From positions 3,534,001 to 3,598,000 of the forward strand of contig NC_013757.1 of assembly GCF_000025345.1 (NCBI RefSeq): 64,000 nucleotides of DNA, read 5' to 3'. How positions within the stretch are numbered: position 1 is the first letter of the stretch; each line of letters starts with the position of its first letter. Shown piece by piece: positions 23,795 to 31,895 of the stretch. This DNA is from Geodermatophilus obscurus DSM 43160. Its GTDB lineage: Bacteria > Actinomycetota > Actinomycetes > Mycobacteriales > Geodermatophilaceae. Below the pieces are notes generated by a model. It saw only the letters and a list, made by a program, of their open reading frames with translations. It had not been told where the DNA came from and did not search any database. The position numbers and the translations under genes were made by a program.

Positions 23795-24865
23795 TCAGCG
23801 GTACATCGGCACCAGGACCGGGACGGCGGCGTCCCGGAAGGCCGGCGTCACCCCGTCGTCCTGACGCACCAGCTGCAGCAGCTCGGCCACCTCGTTGCCC
23901 TGGGGGTACACCGGCAGCTCCGCGATGGCGCGCAGCGACGTCAGCACCTCGTCCTGGGCCGGACCGATGACCTCCGGGTCCTGCTCGGCCCGGGCGAGGA
24001 GGTCCCGCAGGGCGCGGTCGGGCTCCGGGTCCGCCAGCTGCTCCAGGGTGGGGACGGCGGCGTCGGCGAAGACCTGGCTCAGCTCGCCCCGCGCCGCGGC
24101 GTCCCGCACGTCGGCCAGCAGCTCGGCGGCACGCTCGGCGGTCCGGTCGGCGGGGACCTCGTGGTCCAGGGCGGTGAAGGGGTCGACCAGGCCCGGTCCG
24201 GCCGGCCCGACGGCGGGCGGGTCCGCGTCCACCGTCTGCACGAGGTCGATCAGCCGGTTGGGCCGGACCATGCCGGCCAGCACCTCCTGCACCCGCTGCC
24301 CGACGGTGGGGGCGAGCGCGCCGTCCGCGACCGCGGCGCTGATGGCGTCGTGGGCGGCGACCGCGGTCGAGCGCTGTTCTCCCCCGCCGAGCACCTCCAC
24401 CTGCCGGAGGTGGTCGAGCACCTCGTCCACCGCAGGTCCGGCAGCGCCAGGATCCTGCTCCTCCAGGTCCTCCAGGTCGCTGATCGTGGCCCGCAGCTGC
24501 TCGTCCGGCATCCGGGCGACGGCGGGTAGGGGCGGGAGGCTGACCGGCGCCGGGCCGGCGGAGGGGCCGGGCGCAGCGGATCCGGCTCGCGGTGTGCTCC
24601 CGGACGGGTCCCCGACGACGGTGGCGCCCGCCCAGAGCGCCAGGCCGAGGACCGCGACGACCAGCACCGTCCACGCCGACCACCTCGCCAGGCGGCGAGC
24701 GGCAGGATCGGGTCGCCGGTGGGCGGGTCCACCGGCCGGCCGGTCGGGACCACGCACAGGGTGTTCGGCTTCGGGCACGACCTGCTCCCGGATCGCGCGC
24801 GGCTCCCGCCACCGATCGGGGCGGAGGGGTCCATCGTGCACGAGCAAGGGCGGTTGCCACATCAC
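23795..24865 (-). CDS. Single-pass membrane protein with helical extracellular domain
   Basis: A 356-residue protein of no recognised family. The first 60 residues are basic/Pro-rich and cytoplasmic, followed by one helix WTVLVVAVLGLALWAGATVV, a Pro/Ser/Gly linker and an acidic, Ala/Leu-rich helical region. This region contains loosely repeated segments of about 90 residues, each with the pattern QLxxTIxDLEDLxEQDPxxxGPAxDEVLxxLRxxEVL; compare residues near 125-160 with those near 300-335. GTG at 24865 is followed by ATG, and both lack a good ribosome site, so the exact start is uncertain. Confidence 0.6.
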   Translation of the reverse strand: MMWQPPLLVHDGPLRPDRWREPRAIREQVVPEAEHPVRGPDRPAGGPAHRRPDPAARRLARWSAWTVLVVAVLGLALWAGATVVGDPSGSTPRAGSAAPGPSAGPAPVSLPPLPAVARMPDEQLRATISDLEDLEEQDPGAAGPAVDEVLDHLRQVEVLGGGEQRSTAVAAHDAISAAVADGALAPTVGQRVQEVLAGMVRPNRLIDLVQTVDADPPAVGPAGPGLVDPFTALDHEVPADRTAERAAELLADVRDAAARGELSQVFADAAVPTLEQLADPEPDRALRDLLARAEQDPEVIGPAQDEVLTSLRAIAELPVYPQGNEVAELLQLVRQDDGVTPAFRDAAVPVLVPMYR

Positions 24866-24998
24866 CCGGCCGGCTCGCCGTCCTGCCGACGGTGCGGGGC
24901 TCGGGGCCGGCGACGCGCTCCGAGCCCGATGGGCACCCGGCGCGACGGGGTCCCGCAGGCGGCGTGCGGCCCGGTGGGTGGGTTTCCGTCCTGCCGGG

Positions 24999-25640
24999 TC
25001 ACGACGGGTCGTGACGGAGGCCGGCGAGGGCCTCCGGCGGGAAGGTGCAGCCCGTGTCGCCGAGCAGCAGTGCGCGATAGGTGGCCGTGGCCGCCTCTTC
25101 CAGGTTCAGCGCCCGTCGGAAGGCCATGCCGAGGTCCGGCCCCAGCGCCGAGCAGCCGTGGTGGGACAGGACGATGCAGTCGTGCTGCCGTGCCTGCTCG
25201 GCAGCCCCGTCGGCGAGCTCGTCGGAGCCGTTCGGGGAGTACGGGACCGTGCCGACCGACCGGACGTAGCAGGCGTGGTCGAGGGTGATCAGCCGGATCC
25301 GGTGGCCGAGGGCGTCGACCAGGACGGCGTGCTGCGGGTGCAGGTGCACGACGGCGTTCACGTCTGGGCGGGTGCGGTACGTGCGCTGGTGCAGCTTCCA
25401 CTCGCTCGACGGACGCTCGGCACCGGCGGTGACCTCGCCGTCCAGGGTCACCACGCTGAAGTCCGCGGGCGTCAGCCGGTCGAGCCACGTGCCGGCCGCG
25501 GTCACCACGAACTCGGTCTCCCCCGGCAGCCGAGCGGAGAGGTTGCCGCCGCTGGCCAGCACCAATCCGCGCTCCACCGCCAGGCGGCCCACCTCGACGA
25601 GCTGGTCGACCGCCTCCGCACGTGTCGCGGGTGCCCTCAT
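24999..25640 (-). CDS. Class II aldolase/adducin family protein
   Basis: A 213-residue zinc aldolase fold. Metal and catalytic residues are visible: SGGNLSARL near the N-terminus, the acidic residue in SSEWKLHQ, the HxH pair in VVHLHPQHA, and the third histidine in LSHHGCSALG. Relatives include fuculose-phosphate aldolase, methylthioribulose-1-phosphate dehydratase MtnB, and the 5-deoxyribulose-1-phosphate aldolase DrdA. Its ATG overlaps the stop of the upstream MtnA-like gene (ATGA), which favours a salvage role for methylthioadenosine or 5'-deoxyadenosine sugars over free fucose. Confidence 0.87.
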   Translation of the reverse strand: MRAPATRAEAVDQLVEVGRLAVERGLVLASGGNLSARLPGETEFVVTAAGTWLDRLTPADFSVVTLDGEVTAGAERPSSEWKLHQRTYRTRPDVNAVVHLHPQHAVLVDALGHRIRLITLDHACYVRSVGTVPYSPNGSDELADGAAEQARQHDCIVLSHHGCSALGPDLGMAFRRALNLEEAATATYRALLLGDTGCTFPPEALAGLRHDPS

Positions 25641-26710
25641 GCGGCGAAGTAGGACGCCACGTCGGACGGCGCGAACCGCCCCCGGTCGGTGACCACGACG
25701 CTGACGAACCGCGCCGGGGTCACGTCGAAGGCTGGGTAGACACCGGTGACGAGTCCGGACGCCGTCCGGCGGCCGAGGCACTGCAGCACCTCCCGCCCGT
25801 CCCGGTCCTCGAGCTCGACGGCGGCCGCGTCCGGCGCGTGCCGGTCCGGGGCCTGGACGAGCGCCAGGTACGGCACGCCGAAGGTGTGCGCGGCGATCGC
25901 GATCTGCAGGGTTCCGATCTTGTTCACCACGGAGCCGTCCATGGTGACGCGGTCGGCGCCGGTCACGAAGGTGGTGACGTCGCCCCGGCTCATGAGGTGT
26001 GCGGGCATGCCGTCGGTCACCAGCCGCGTGGGGACGCCCATCTCCGCGAGGCTCTCCGCCGTCAGGCGGGCGCCCTGCAGGTAGGGCCGCGTCTCTGTGC
26101 ACACGGCGTCGATGCGCTTGCCCGAGCGCAGCACCGCTGCGACGGTCTCGGTGAGATAGGACTCCGCCCAGCAGTGCGTGAGGACCGTCGCGCCGTCCGG
26201 GATCAGCGTGGCGGCGTGCTCCCCGAGGCGCCGGTGACCGGCCCGGTGCCGCTCCGCGACCGCCCGGGCAGCTCGCTCGACGGCGGCTCCCGGCAGCTCC
26301 CCGGCGTCCACCGCAGCCGTCCCGACCGCCAGCAGCTCGGCGACGACGTCCCGGATGCCGTTGTTCGTCGGTCGGGTGGACACCAGCCGGCCGCCGGCCC
26401 CGGTCAGGAACTCCCGTCGTGCGCGTGCCGTCCGGAGCCGGTCGGCCTCCCGGGCGGCGAGCGTCATCCCGCCGGCGGCCGCGAACAGCGGGCCGAGGCT
26501 CTGGGTGACCATCTCCTCGATCGCCCGGGCCACGTCCTCGTGGCTGCGGCAGGTCACCCAGGTCCGCTCGAGGGGGAAGACGCGGCGGTCCAGGATCCGG
26601 ACGGCGTCCGGCTCGACGACGACGCTCTCCCCGACCAGGGTCGGAACCGGGACGTGCACGGGGTCGATCGTCGGCGGGGAGCCGGCCGACACGCGGACGG
26701 GGACAGTCAC
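25637..26710 (-). CDS. MtnA/eIF-2B-alpha-like sugar-phosphate isomerase
   Basis: A 357-residue member of the methylthioribose-1-phosphate isomerase / eIF-2B alpha superfamily. The catalytic Cys is in VLTHCWAES and the catalytic Asp in VTGADRV; ETRPYLQGARLTAESL and DGMPAHLMSRGDV are the family substrate-binding blocks. The usual ATRPTAVNL segment is STRPTNNGIRDV and the usual THCNAG is THCWAES, so it is divergent from housekeeping MtnA. Coupled by a 4-nt overlap to a class II aldolase, it resembles the isomerase-aldolase part of 5-deoxyribose/5'-deoxyadenosine disposal. No kinase or phosphorylase gene is adjacent. Confidence 0.82.
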   Translation of the reverse strand: MTVPVRVSAGSPPTIDPVHVPVPTLVGESVVVEPDAVRILDRRVFPLERTWVTCRSHEDVARAIEEMVTQSLGPLFAAAGGMTLAAREADRLRTARARREFLTGAGGRLVSTRPTNNGIRDVVAELLAVGTAAVDAGELPGAAVERAARAVAERHRAGHRRLGEHAATLIPDGATVLTHCWAESYLTETVAAVLRSGKRIDAVCTETRPYLQGARLTAESLAEMGVPTRLVTDGMPAHLMSRGDVTTFVTGADRVTMDGSVVNKIGTLQIAIAAHTFGVPYLALVQAPDRHAPDAAAVELEDRDGREVLQCLGRRTASGLVTGVYPAFDVTPARFVSVVVTDRGRFAPSDVASYFAA

Positions 26711-26771
26711 CCGACGATGATCGCGGCTGGAGCGGACGTCTGCCAGATCCCGGTGACGTGCCGCTGGCTCG

Positions 26772-26797
26772 GGAATCTACAGCCGCTACTGCAAGTT
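26772..26797 (+). promoter_or_regulatory. Sigma-R/SigH-type promoter of the hsp20 gene
   Basis: GGAAT at 26772-26776, exactly 18 bases, then GTT at 26795-26797. This is the GGAAT-N18-GTT consensus of thiol-oxidative/heat stress sigma factors SigR (Streptomyces) and SigH (Mycobacterium). It lies 48 bases upstream of the ATG. Confidence 0.7.
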
Positions 26798-26845
26798 CAT
26801 AGGGATGTCAGGACCACGACCAGACCCTCGAGAGGAGGGCGCACC

Positions 26846-27289
26846 ATGACGCTCCCCGTCCGTTCCCCGTCCCGCTCCGCTGCGCGATGGGACCCCCTGC
26901 GTGAGCTCGACGAGCTCTACGAGCGGGTGAACACGCTGTGGCAGTCCGGGCTGAGCGGCGCCCTGGACCAGTGGTCCCCGCTGGCCGACGTCGAGGAGAC
27001 CGATGACGCCTACACCGTCGAGATCGACCTCCCCGGCGTGGCGCGTGAGGACGTCGACATCCAGCTCGACGACCGCCGGCTGACCGTCTCCGGCGACATC
27101 GAGGAGAAGGAGCGCACGGGCATCCTGCACCGGCGCACCCGCAGGGTCGGCCGGTTCCACTACTCGGTGACCCTGCCGGGCGACGTCGACGCGGACGGCG
27201 TCAGCGCCCAGCTGCACGATGGCGTGCTGACGGTGCGGGTGCCGAAGTCCGCGCAGGCCAAGCCGCGGCGGATCCCCATCAGCAGCTGA
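26846..27289 (+). CDS. Hsp20/alpha-crystallin small heat shock protein
   Basis: A 147-residue ATP-independent chaperone. The alpha-crystallin domain spans about residues 45-135: YTVEIDLPGVAREDVDIQLDD, LTVSGDIEEKE, GRFHYSVTLPGDVDADGVSA, LHDGVLTVRVPK. The C-terminal I-x-I motif for oligomer docking appears as RIPIS. GAGGAGGG stands 7 nt before the ATG. Open frame extends far upstream but only as antisense to the isomerase gene. The SigR/SigH-type promoter just upstream suggests induction by heat or disulfide stress, as for mycobacterial acr2. Convergent with the molybdenum hydroxylase operon. Confidence 0.93.
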   Translation: MTLPVRSPSRSAARWDPLRELDELYERVNTLWQSGLSGALDQWSPLADVEETDDAYTVEIDLPGVAREDVDIQLDDRRLTVSGDIEEKERTGILHRRTRRVGRFHYSVTLPGDVDADGVSAQLHDGVLTVRVPKSAQAKPRRIPISS

Positions 27290-27305
27290 TTCCGGGACGG
27301 TCGTG

Positions 27306-27335
27306 CGCCGGTGGGCCCGCCCGGGTCCACCGGCG
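27306..27335. terminator. Bidirectional terminator between hsp20 and the xanthine dehydrogenase-like operon
   Basis: CGCCGGTGG pairs with CCACCGGCG around a 12-nt loop, between two convergent stop codons. Confidence 0.6.
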
Positions 27336-27341
27336 CGACCG

Positions 27342-29627
27342 TCAGGTGCCGGTGATGTGCTCCGGGCGGATCGGCACCCGGCGCAGCGGCCGCCCGCACG
27401 CGGCCCGCACCGCGGCGGCCACCGCCGGCCCGGAGGAGATCGTCGGCGGCTCCCCCACCCCGCGGACGCCGTAGGGCGCGTGCGGGTCGGCGTACTCGAG
27501 CACCTCCACCTGCATCGGCGGCACGTCGAGGATCGTCGGCAGCAGGTAGTCGGTGAACGACGGGTTGCGCACGTGGCCGTCGGTCACCACGACCTCCTCC
27601 ATCAGCGCCAGCCCCATGCCCTGCGCGGACCCGCCGTGGATCTGGCCGACGACGGCGTCGGGGTTGATCGCCTTGCCCACGTCCTGGGCGGTGTCCAGGG
27701 CGACCACCTTGACCAGGCCGAGCTCGACGTCGACGTCGACCACCGCGCGGTGTGCCGAGAACGCGAACTGCACGTGCGCGTCGCCCTGGCCGGTCTCCGG
27801 GTCGACGGCGTGGGTGGGCCGGTGCCGCCACTCCACGGTCTCCTCGACTGCGTCGTCCCCGAGGACGTCGGCCAGCCCGGCGAGCACCTCCCCGCCGGCG
27901 CCGACGACCTTGTCGCCGTCCAGCGCCAGCCCGGCGACCGGCCGGCCGAGCGCGACCGCGGCCCGCTGCAGCACCGCCGTCCGCACCGCCTCGCAGGCGG
28001 CCTTGACCGCCCCGCCGGTGACGTAGGTCTGCCGGGACGCCGACGTCGACCCCGCGGAGCCGACCGCGGTGTCGGCGGGGACGACGACCACCCGCTCCAC
28101 GCCGAGCTCGGTGCGGGCGATCTGCTGCTGCACGGTGACCAGCCCCTGGCCGACCTCGGCCGCGGCGGTGTGCACGGTGGCCACCGCCTCTCCGCCGGTC
28201 ACCTGCAGCCGCACCCGCGCGGTGGAGTAGTCGTCGAAGCCCTCGGAGAAGCCGACGTTCTTGTAGGTGACCGAGTAGCCGACGCCGCGGCGCACACCCT
28301 CGCCGTGGGTGGTGTTGCCGACCGCGCCGGGCAGGTCCCGCAGGTCGGGCTGCCCGGGCAGCGCCGGCGGCAGCGGCAGGTCGGCGACGCGCTGCAGCAG
28401 CTCGGCGACGGGGGCGGTGGAGTCGATGACCTGGCCGGTGATGTTGCGGTCGCCCTCCTGCACGCCGTTGCGGCGGCGGATCTCCACCGGGTCGACCCCG
28501 ACCGCGGCGGCGAGCTCGTCCATCAGCGCCTCGTGCGCGAACGCGGCCTGCACGCAGCCGAACCCGCGCATCGCCCCGCACGGCGGGTTGTGGGTGAACA
28601 CCCCGTAGGCGTCGACCGCCACCGACGGGAAGCGGTACGGGCCCAGGCCCAGCGTGCCCGCGTTGCCGACGACCGCGGCGGTCGAGGAGGCGTAGGCGCC
28701 GCCGTCGAGCAGCACGTGCGCCCTCGCGTAGACCAGGGTGCCGTCGCGCTCGGCGCCGAACTCGTAGGTCATCGTCGCCGGGTGCCGGTGCACGTGGCCG
28801 TAGAAGGACTCCTCCCGGCCGTAGCTCATCTTCACCGGCTTCCCGGTGCGCAGGGCCAGCAGGCAGGCGTGCACGTGCACGGAGAGGTCCTCGCGGCCGC
28901 CGAACGCGCCGCCGACACCGGCGAGGGTCAACCGCACCAACTCCTTCGGCATGCCGAGGGCCAGGCAGATCTGCCGTTGGTCGACGTGCAGCCACTGGGT
29001 GGCGACGTAGAGGTCGACGCCGCCGTCCTCGGCCGGGACGGCGAGCCCCGACTCCGGCCCGAGGAACGCCTGGTCCTGCATGCCGACCTCGAAGTCGAGG
29101 CTGACCACGACCGGCGCCGTGGGGTGCTCCTCGCCGCGGCGCAGCCGCAGGTGCCGCACCAGGTTGCCGCCGGGGTGCACCAGCGGGGCGTCGTCGTCGA
29201 GGGCCCGGCGGGCGTCGGTGAGGGCGGGCAGCACCTCGTAGTCGACGCGGATGCGCGCCGCCGCGCGGCGGGCGGTCTCCGGGTGGTCGGCGGCGACCAG
29301 CGCCACCGGCTCGCCCTCGTAGCGGACGAACTCCGCGGCCAGCACCGGCTGGTCGGCGTGCTCGAGGCCGAAGGCGTTCTCCCCGGGGACGTCGTCGGCG
29401 GTGAGGACGGCGCTGACGCCGGGCACGGTGAGCGCCTCGGTGACGTCGATCCGCCGGATGCGGGCGTGCGGGTGCGGGCTGCGCAGCGTCACGCCCCACA
29501 CCATGTCGTCGTGCCAGAGGTCGCTGGCGTAGGCGAACTCGCCGGTGACCTTGAGGGTGCCGTCGGGGCGCTGCGCGTTCTCCCCGATCCGGCCGGTGGT
29601 GCGGGCCGCGGTCAGCGTGGTGGTCAT
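27342..29627 (-). CDS. Xanthine dehydrogenase-type molybdopterin-binding large subunit
   Basis: A 761-residue catalytic subunit. Moco and substrate motifs: VGGAFGGRED, CGAMRGFGCVQAAFAHE, an EVGQGLVTVQQQ segment near the cofactor, GSAQGMGLALMEE, and the catalytic glutamate in GVRGVGEPP. The CGAMRGFGCVQ form resembles PucD/XdhD purine-type enzymes more than CO dehydrogenase, which has a Cys-containing VAYRCSF loop not seen here. Electrons pass via the 2Fe-2S and FAD subunits encoded just upstream. ATG overlaps the preceding stop (ATGA). Purine substrate is inferred; no purine regulator or transporter is adjacent. Confidence 0.9.
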   Translation of the reverse strand: MTTTLTAARTTGRIGENAQRPDGTLKVTGEFAYASDLWHDDMVWGVTLRSPHPHARIRRIDVTEALTVPGVSAVLTADDVPGENAFGLEHADQPVLAAEFVRYEGEPVALVAADHPETARRAAARIRVDYEVLPALTDARRALDDDAPLVHPGGNLVRHLRLRRGEEHPTAPVVVSLDFEVGMQDQAFLGPESGLAVPAEDGGVDLYVATQWLHVDQRQICLALGMPKELVRLTLAGVGGAFGGREDLSVHVHACLLALRTGKPVKMSYGREESFYGHVHRHPATMTYEFGAERDGTLVYARAHVLLDGGAYASSTAAVVGNAGTLGLGPYRFPSVAVDAYGVFTHNPPCGAMRGFGCVQAAFAHEALMDELAAAVGVDPVEIRRRNGVQEGDRNITGQVIDSTAPVAELLQRVADLPLPPALPGQPDLRDLPGAVGNTTHGEGVRRGVGYSVTYKNVGFSEGFDDYSTARVRLQVTGGEAVATVHTAAAEVGQGLVTVQQQIARTELGVERVVVVPADTAVGSAGSTSASRQTYVTGGAVKAACEAVRTAVLQRAAVALGRPVAGLALDGDKVVGAGGEVLAGLADVLGDDAVEETVEWRHRPTHAVDPETGQGDAHVQFAFSAHRAVVDVDVELGLVKVVALDTAQDVGKAINPDAVVGQIHGGSAQGMGLALMEEVVVTDGHVRNPSFTDYLLPTILDVPPMQVEVLEYADPHAPYGVRGVGEPPTISSGPAVAAAVRAACGRPLRRVPIRPEHITGT

Positions 29628-30094
29628 CGGGCCGCCTGCCGCCGCGTGGCCAGCCGGACCGCGTCGAGGATCTTCTCGTAGCCGGTGCAGCGGCACAGGT
29701 TGCCGGCCAGCGCCTCGCGGATCTCCGGGTCCGACGGCTCGGGAACCCGGGCCAGCAGGTCGTGCGCGGCAACCACCAGCCCCGGGGTGCAGAAGCCGCA
29801 CTGGACGGCGCCGGCCTCGACGAAGGCCTCCTGCACCGGGTGCAGCGCCTGCCCGGCAGCCAGCCCCTCGACGGTGGTGACCTCGCGGCCGATCGCCTGC
29901 CCGGCGGCGACGAGGCAGGCGCACACCGGCTCGCCGTCGAGGTAGACGGTGCAGGAGCCGCACTCCCCCTGCTCGCAGGCGTTCTTGGCGCCGGGCAGGC
30001 CCAGCCGCTCGCGGAGCAGGTGCAGCAGGCTCTCCCCCGGCCAGACGTCGTCCGCAGTGCGCTCGGTGCCGTTCACGGTGGTGGTGACGCGCAT
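29624..30094 (-). CDS. Molybdenum hydroxylase 2Fe-2S subunit
   Basis: A 156-residue iron-sulfur subunit. The plant-type 2Fe-2S cluster ligands are CEQGECGSC with the fourth Cys in PVCACL. The C-terminal helical domain binds the second cluster through QCGFCTPG and CRCTGYEKI. It transfers electrons between the Moco subunit and the FAD subunit. It overlaps the FAD gene by 1 nt (TGATG) and the large-subunit gene by 4 nt, so the three are stoichiometrically coupled. Confidence 0.94.
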   Translation of the reverse strand: MRVTTTVNGTERTADDVWPGESLLHLLRERLGLPGAKNACEQGECGSCTVYLDGEPVCACLVAAGQAIGREVTTVEGLAAGQALHPVQEAFVEAGAVQCGFCTPGLVVAAHDLLARVPEPSDPEIREALAGNLCRCTGYEKILDAVRLATRRQAAR

Positions 30095-30954
30095 CAGGCG
30101 GCCCTCCTCAGGTCGTCCCAGGCCCAGGTGACGGCGCGGCGGGCCAGCACGGCCAGCGAGTGCCGCCGGTAGGCCGCCGTCCCCCGGACGTCGTCGATCG
30201 GTGAGGCCGCCGCGGCCACCCGCTCGCCGAAGGCCCGCGCCAGGCTCTCCGGCAGCGGACCCCGGGTGGCCCAGTCCAGCTCGCCGGCGAGGAACTCCTC
30301 GGCCTCGGCGGCGCGGCGCGGGGTGGGCGCGGCCGACCCGATGCCGGTGCCCACGGCCTGCCGGTCGGGGTGCAGCGCGAGGGCGAACGCCGACACCGAG
30401 ATGACCATGGCGTTGCGGGTGCCCACCTTGCAGAACTGCTGCGGCCCTCGCGCGGTGCGCACGTGCACGGCGGCGATCAGCTCGTCGGGCTCGAGGGCGT
30501 TGCGCTTCACGCCGGTGAAGAACTCGGCGACCGGGATCCGGCGGGTGCCGCGGGCCGCGGAGGCCACCTCCACCTCGGCGCCGGCCGCGAGCAGCGGCGG
30601 GTGCGCGTCACCGGCCGGGGACGCCGACCCGAGGTTGCCGCCCACCGTGCCGCGGACCCGGATCTGCGGCGAGCCGACGGTGCGTGCGGCCATCGCCAGC
30701 CCGGGCAGCCGGTCGCCGAGCTCGGTGATCACCCGGGCGTAGGGGACGCCGGCGCCCAGCCGGACCGTGCCGTCCTCGACCGACCACTCGCGCAGCTCGC
30801 CGATCCGCGTGAGGTCGAGCAGTGCCCCGGGTCGGCGGCGGTCGAAGTTCAGCTCGACCATCACGTCGGTGCCGCCGGCGATCGGCAGCGCGTCGGGCCG
30901 CTCGGCCCGGACCGCGAGCGCGTCGTCCCACGACGACGGCTGCAGGAAGTCCAT
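30094..30954 (-). CDS. Molybdenum hydroxylase FAD-binding subunit
   Basis: A 286-residue flavin subunit (CO dehydrogenase medium-chain fold). FAD-contact motifs are LPIAGGTDVMVEL near the N-terminus and VRGTVGGNLGSASPAGDAHPPLLA in the middle, in place of the common TIGGN. First gene of the three-gene operon, in the order FAD, 2Fe-2S, Moco. GAGGAGGGG lies about 4 nt before the ATG at 30954. The open frame continues far upstream only as a shadow. No dedicated Moco insertion (XdhC) gene is nearby, so maturation factors must be elsewhere. Confidence 0.92.
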   Translation of the reverse strand: MDFLQPSSWDDALAVRAERPDALPIAGGTDVMVELNFDRRRPGALLDLTRIGELREWSVEDGTVRLGAGVPYARVITELGDRLPGLAMAARTVGSPQIRVRGTVGGNLGSASPAGDAHPPLLAAGAEVEVASAARGTRRIPVAEFFTGVKRNALEPDELIAAVHVRTARGPQQFCKVGTRNAMVISVSAFALALHPDRQAVGTGIGSAAPTPRRAAEAEEFLAGELDWATRGPLPESLARAFGERVAAAASPIDDVRGTAAYRRHSLAVLARRAVTWAWDDLRRAA

Positions 30955-31058
30955 CCGCCCCTCCTCGTCCCCCGCACGGTGTGCCGAGCACTGTGCACGA
31001 GGTGTGTGACGATCAGGGAACAGCGCGTCGCGGACGATGACAAGCAGGCCCCGCGGTA

Positions 31059-31637
31059 TCAGGCGGTGGCGGTCTCCAGGGTCTCGACCATCGCGTCGAG
31101 GACGGCGACCGCCCGCTCGTGGTCCCCGCCGGGCAGCTCCACGGCGTCGGCCAGCAGGGTGCGGCCGTCGAGGTCGAGCGCCCAGGTCGTGATCCGGGTG
31201 CCCTCCGGGTGGAGGCCGAGGGTCGTCACCTGCTGGGTGCGCACCGCCTGCCGGCCGCCGACCTCCAGCTCGGTCCGCGTCACCTCGTCGGGCACCGGCA
31301 CGGCGACCTCGGTCAGGGGGCCGTCGACGACCTGCAGGGTCACCGGCGCCGTCCGCACGTCGGATGCCTCGGGGACGACGACCTCGCCGGGCCCGAACCA
31401 GCTGCAGGCGGGCAGCACCCCGGCGTCGTTGGTCGACCAGTCGGCGGGGAACGCGACCGTGTAGCCGGCGGGGCTCGTGCACGAGGCGGCAGCCACCTCC
31501 GGGCCCGGCTGGACCACCGCGACGGCCTGCGACACCCGGTCGACGGCGACCGCCTGCGGTGCCGGCCCGACGGCCGGGGAGGCGCAGGCGGTGAGCGCGA
31601 GGAGCGGGGCAGCAGCAGCGATGGTGCGGGAACGCAC
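31059..31637 (-). CDS. Secreted lipoprotein of unknown function
   Basis: A 192-residue protein with a lipoprotein signal peptide: RSRTIAAAAPLLALTAC with lipobox LTAC, Cys expected to be lipidated. The mature part starts with a Gln/Val-rich linker, then CTSPAGYTVAFPADW and LPACSWFGPGE, whose two Cys may pair, then beta-rich sequence. No family assigned. The GTG start at 31637 is chosen for its signal peptide and AGGAGG about 9 nt upstream. A longer frame to 31868 would hide the signal peptide and run through an intergenic repeat, so it is not believed. Confidence 0.75.
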   Translation of the reverse strand: MRSRTIAAAAPLLALTACASPAVGPAPQAVAVDRVSQAVAVVQPGPEVAAASCTSPAGYTVAFPADWSTNDAGVLPACSWFGPGEVVVPEASDVRTAPVTLQVVDGPLTEVAVPVPDEVTRTELEVGGRQAVRTQQVTTLGLHPEGTRITTWALDLDGRTLLADAVELPGGDHERAVAVLDAMVETLETATA

Positions 31638-31809
31638 GGGTCGAGGTCCTCCCGGTCGGGGTCGGCCAGCGGACCTCCCCTGCCCAGCGGCTCCGGATCC
31701 CGAACACGGAGCGAACCGGCCGGCACCGGATCGTGACCCTCGGGCGACGCGTCGGCGAACGGCCCCACGCGGGGAGCCGCCGCCGTCGACCTCCCTGCAG
31801 GGTCCCGCA

Positions 31810-31864
31810 GGCCCCGTCCGGAGGCTCGCCCCGAGCCTGCGAGGGGTGAGAGGGACGGGGTCCT
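31810..31864. repeat. 55-bp imperfect palindrome, copy B
   Basis: Outer arms GGCCCCGTCC and GGACGGGGTCCT, inner stem CTCGCCCC/GGGGTGAG, core CCGAGCCTGCGAGG. It lies 32 bases after the 5'-nucleotidase stop on the minus strand. The rest of 31638-31895 shows no gene. Confidence 0.7.
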
Positions 31865-31895
31865 TCAACGAGTGGCCGGGGGCAGGGGCCCTTCG

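Noticed and set aside
31638..31868. Longer start for the lipoprotein at 31868
   Set aside because: It would bury the signal peptide and lipobox and translate a 55-bp repeat; GTG 31637 has a ribosome site.
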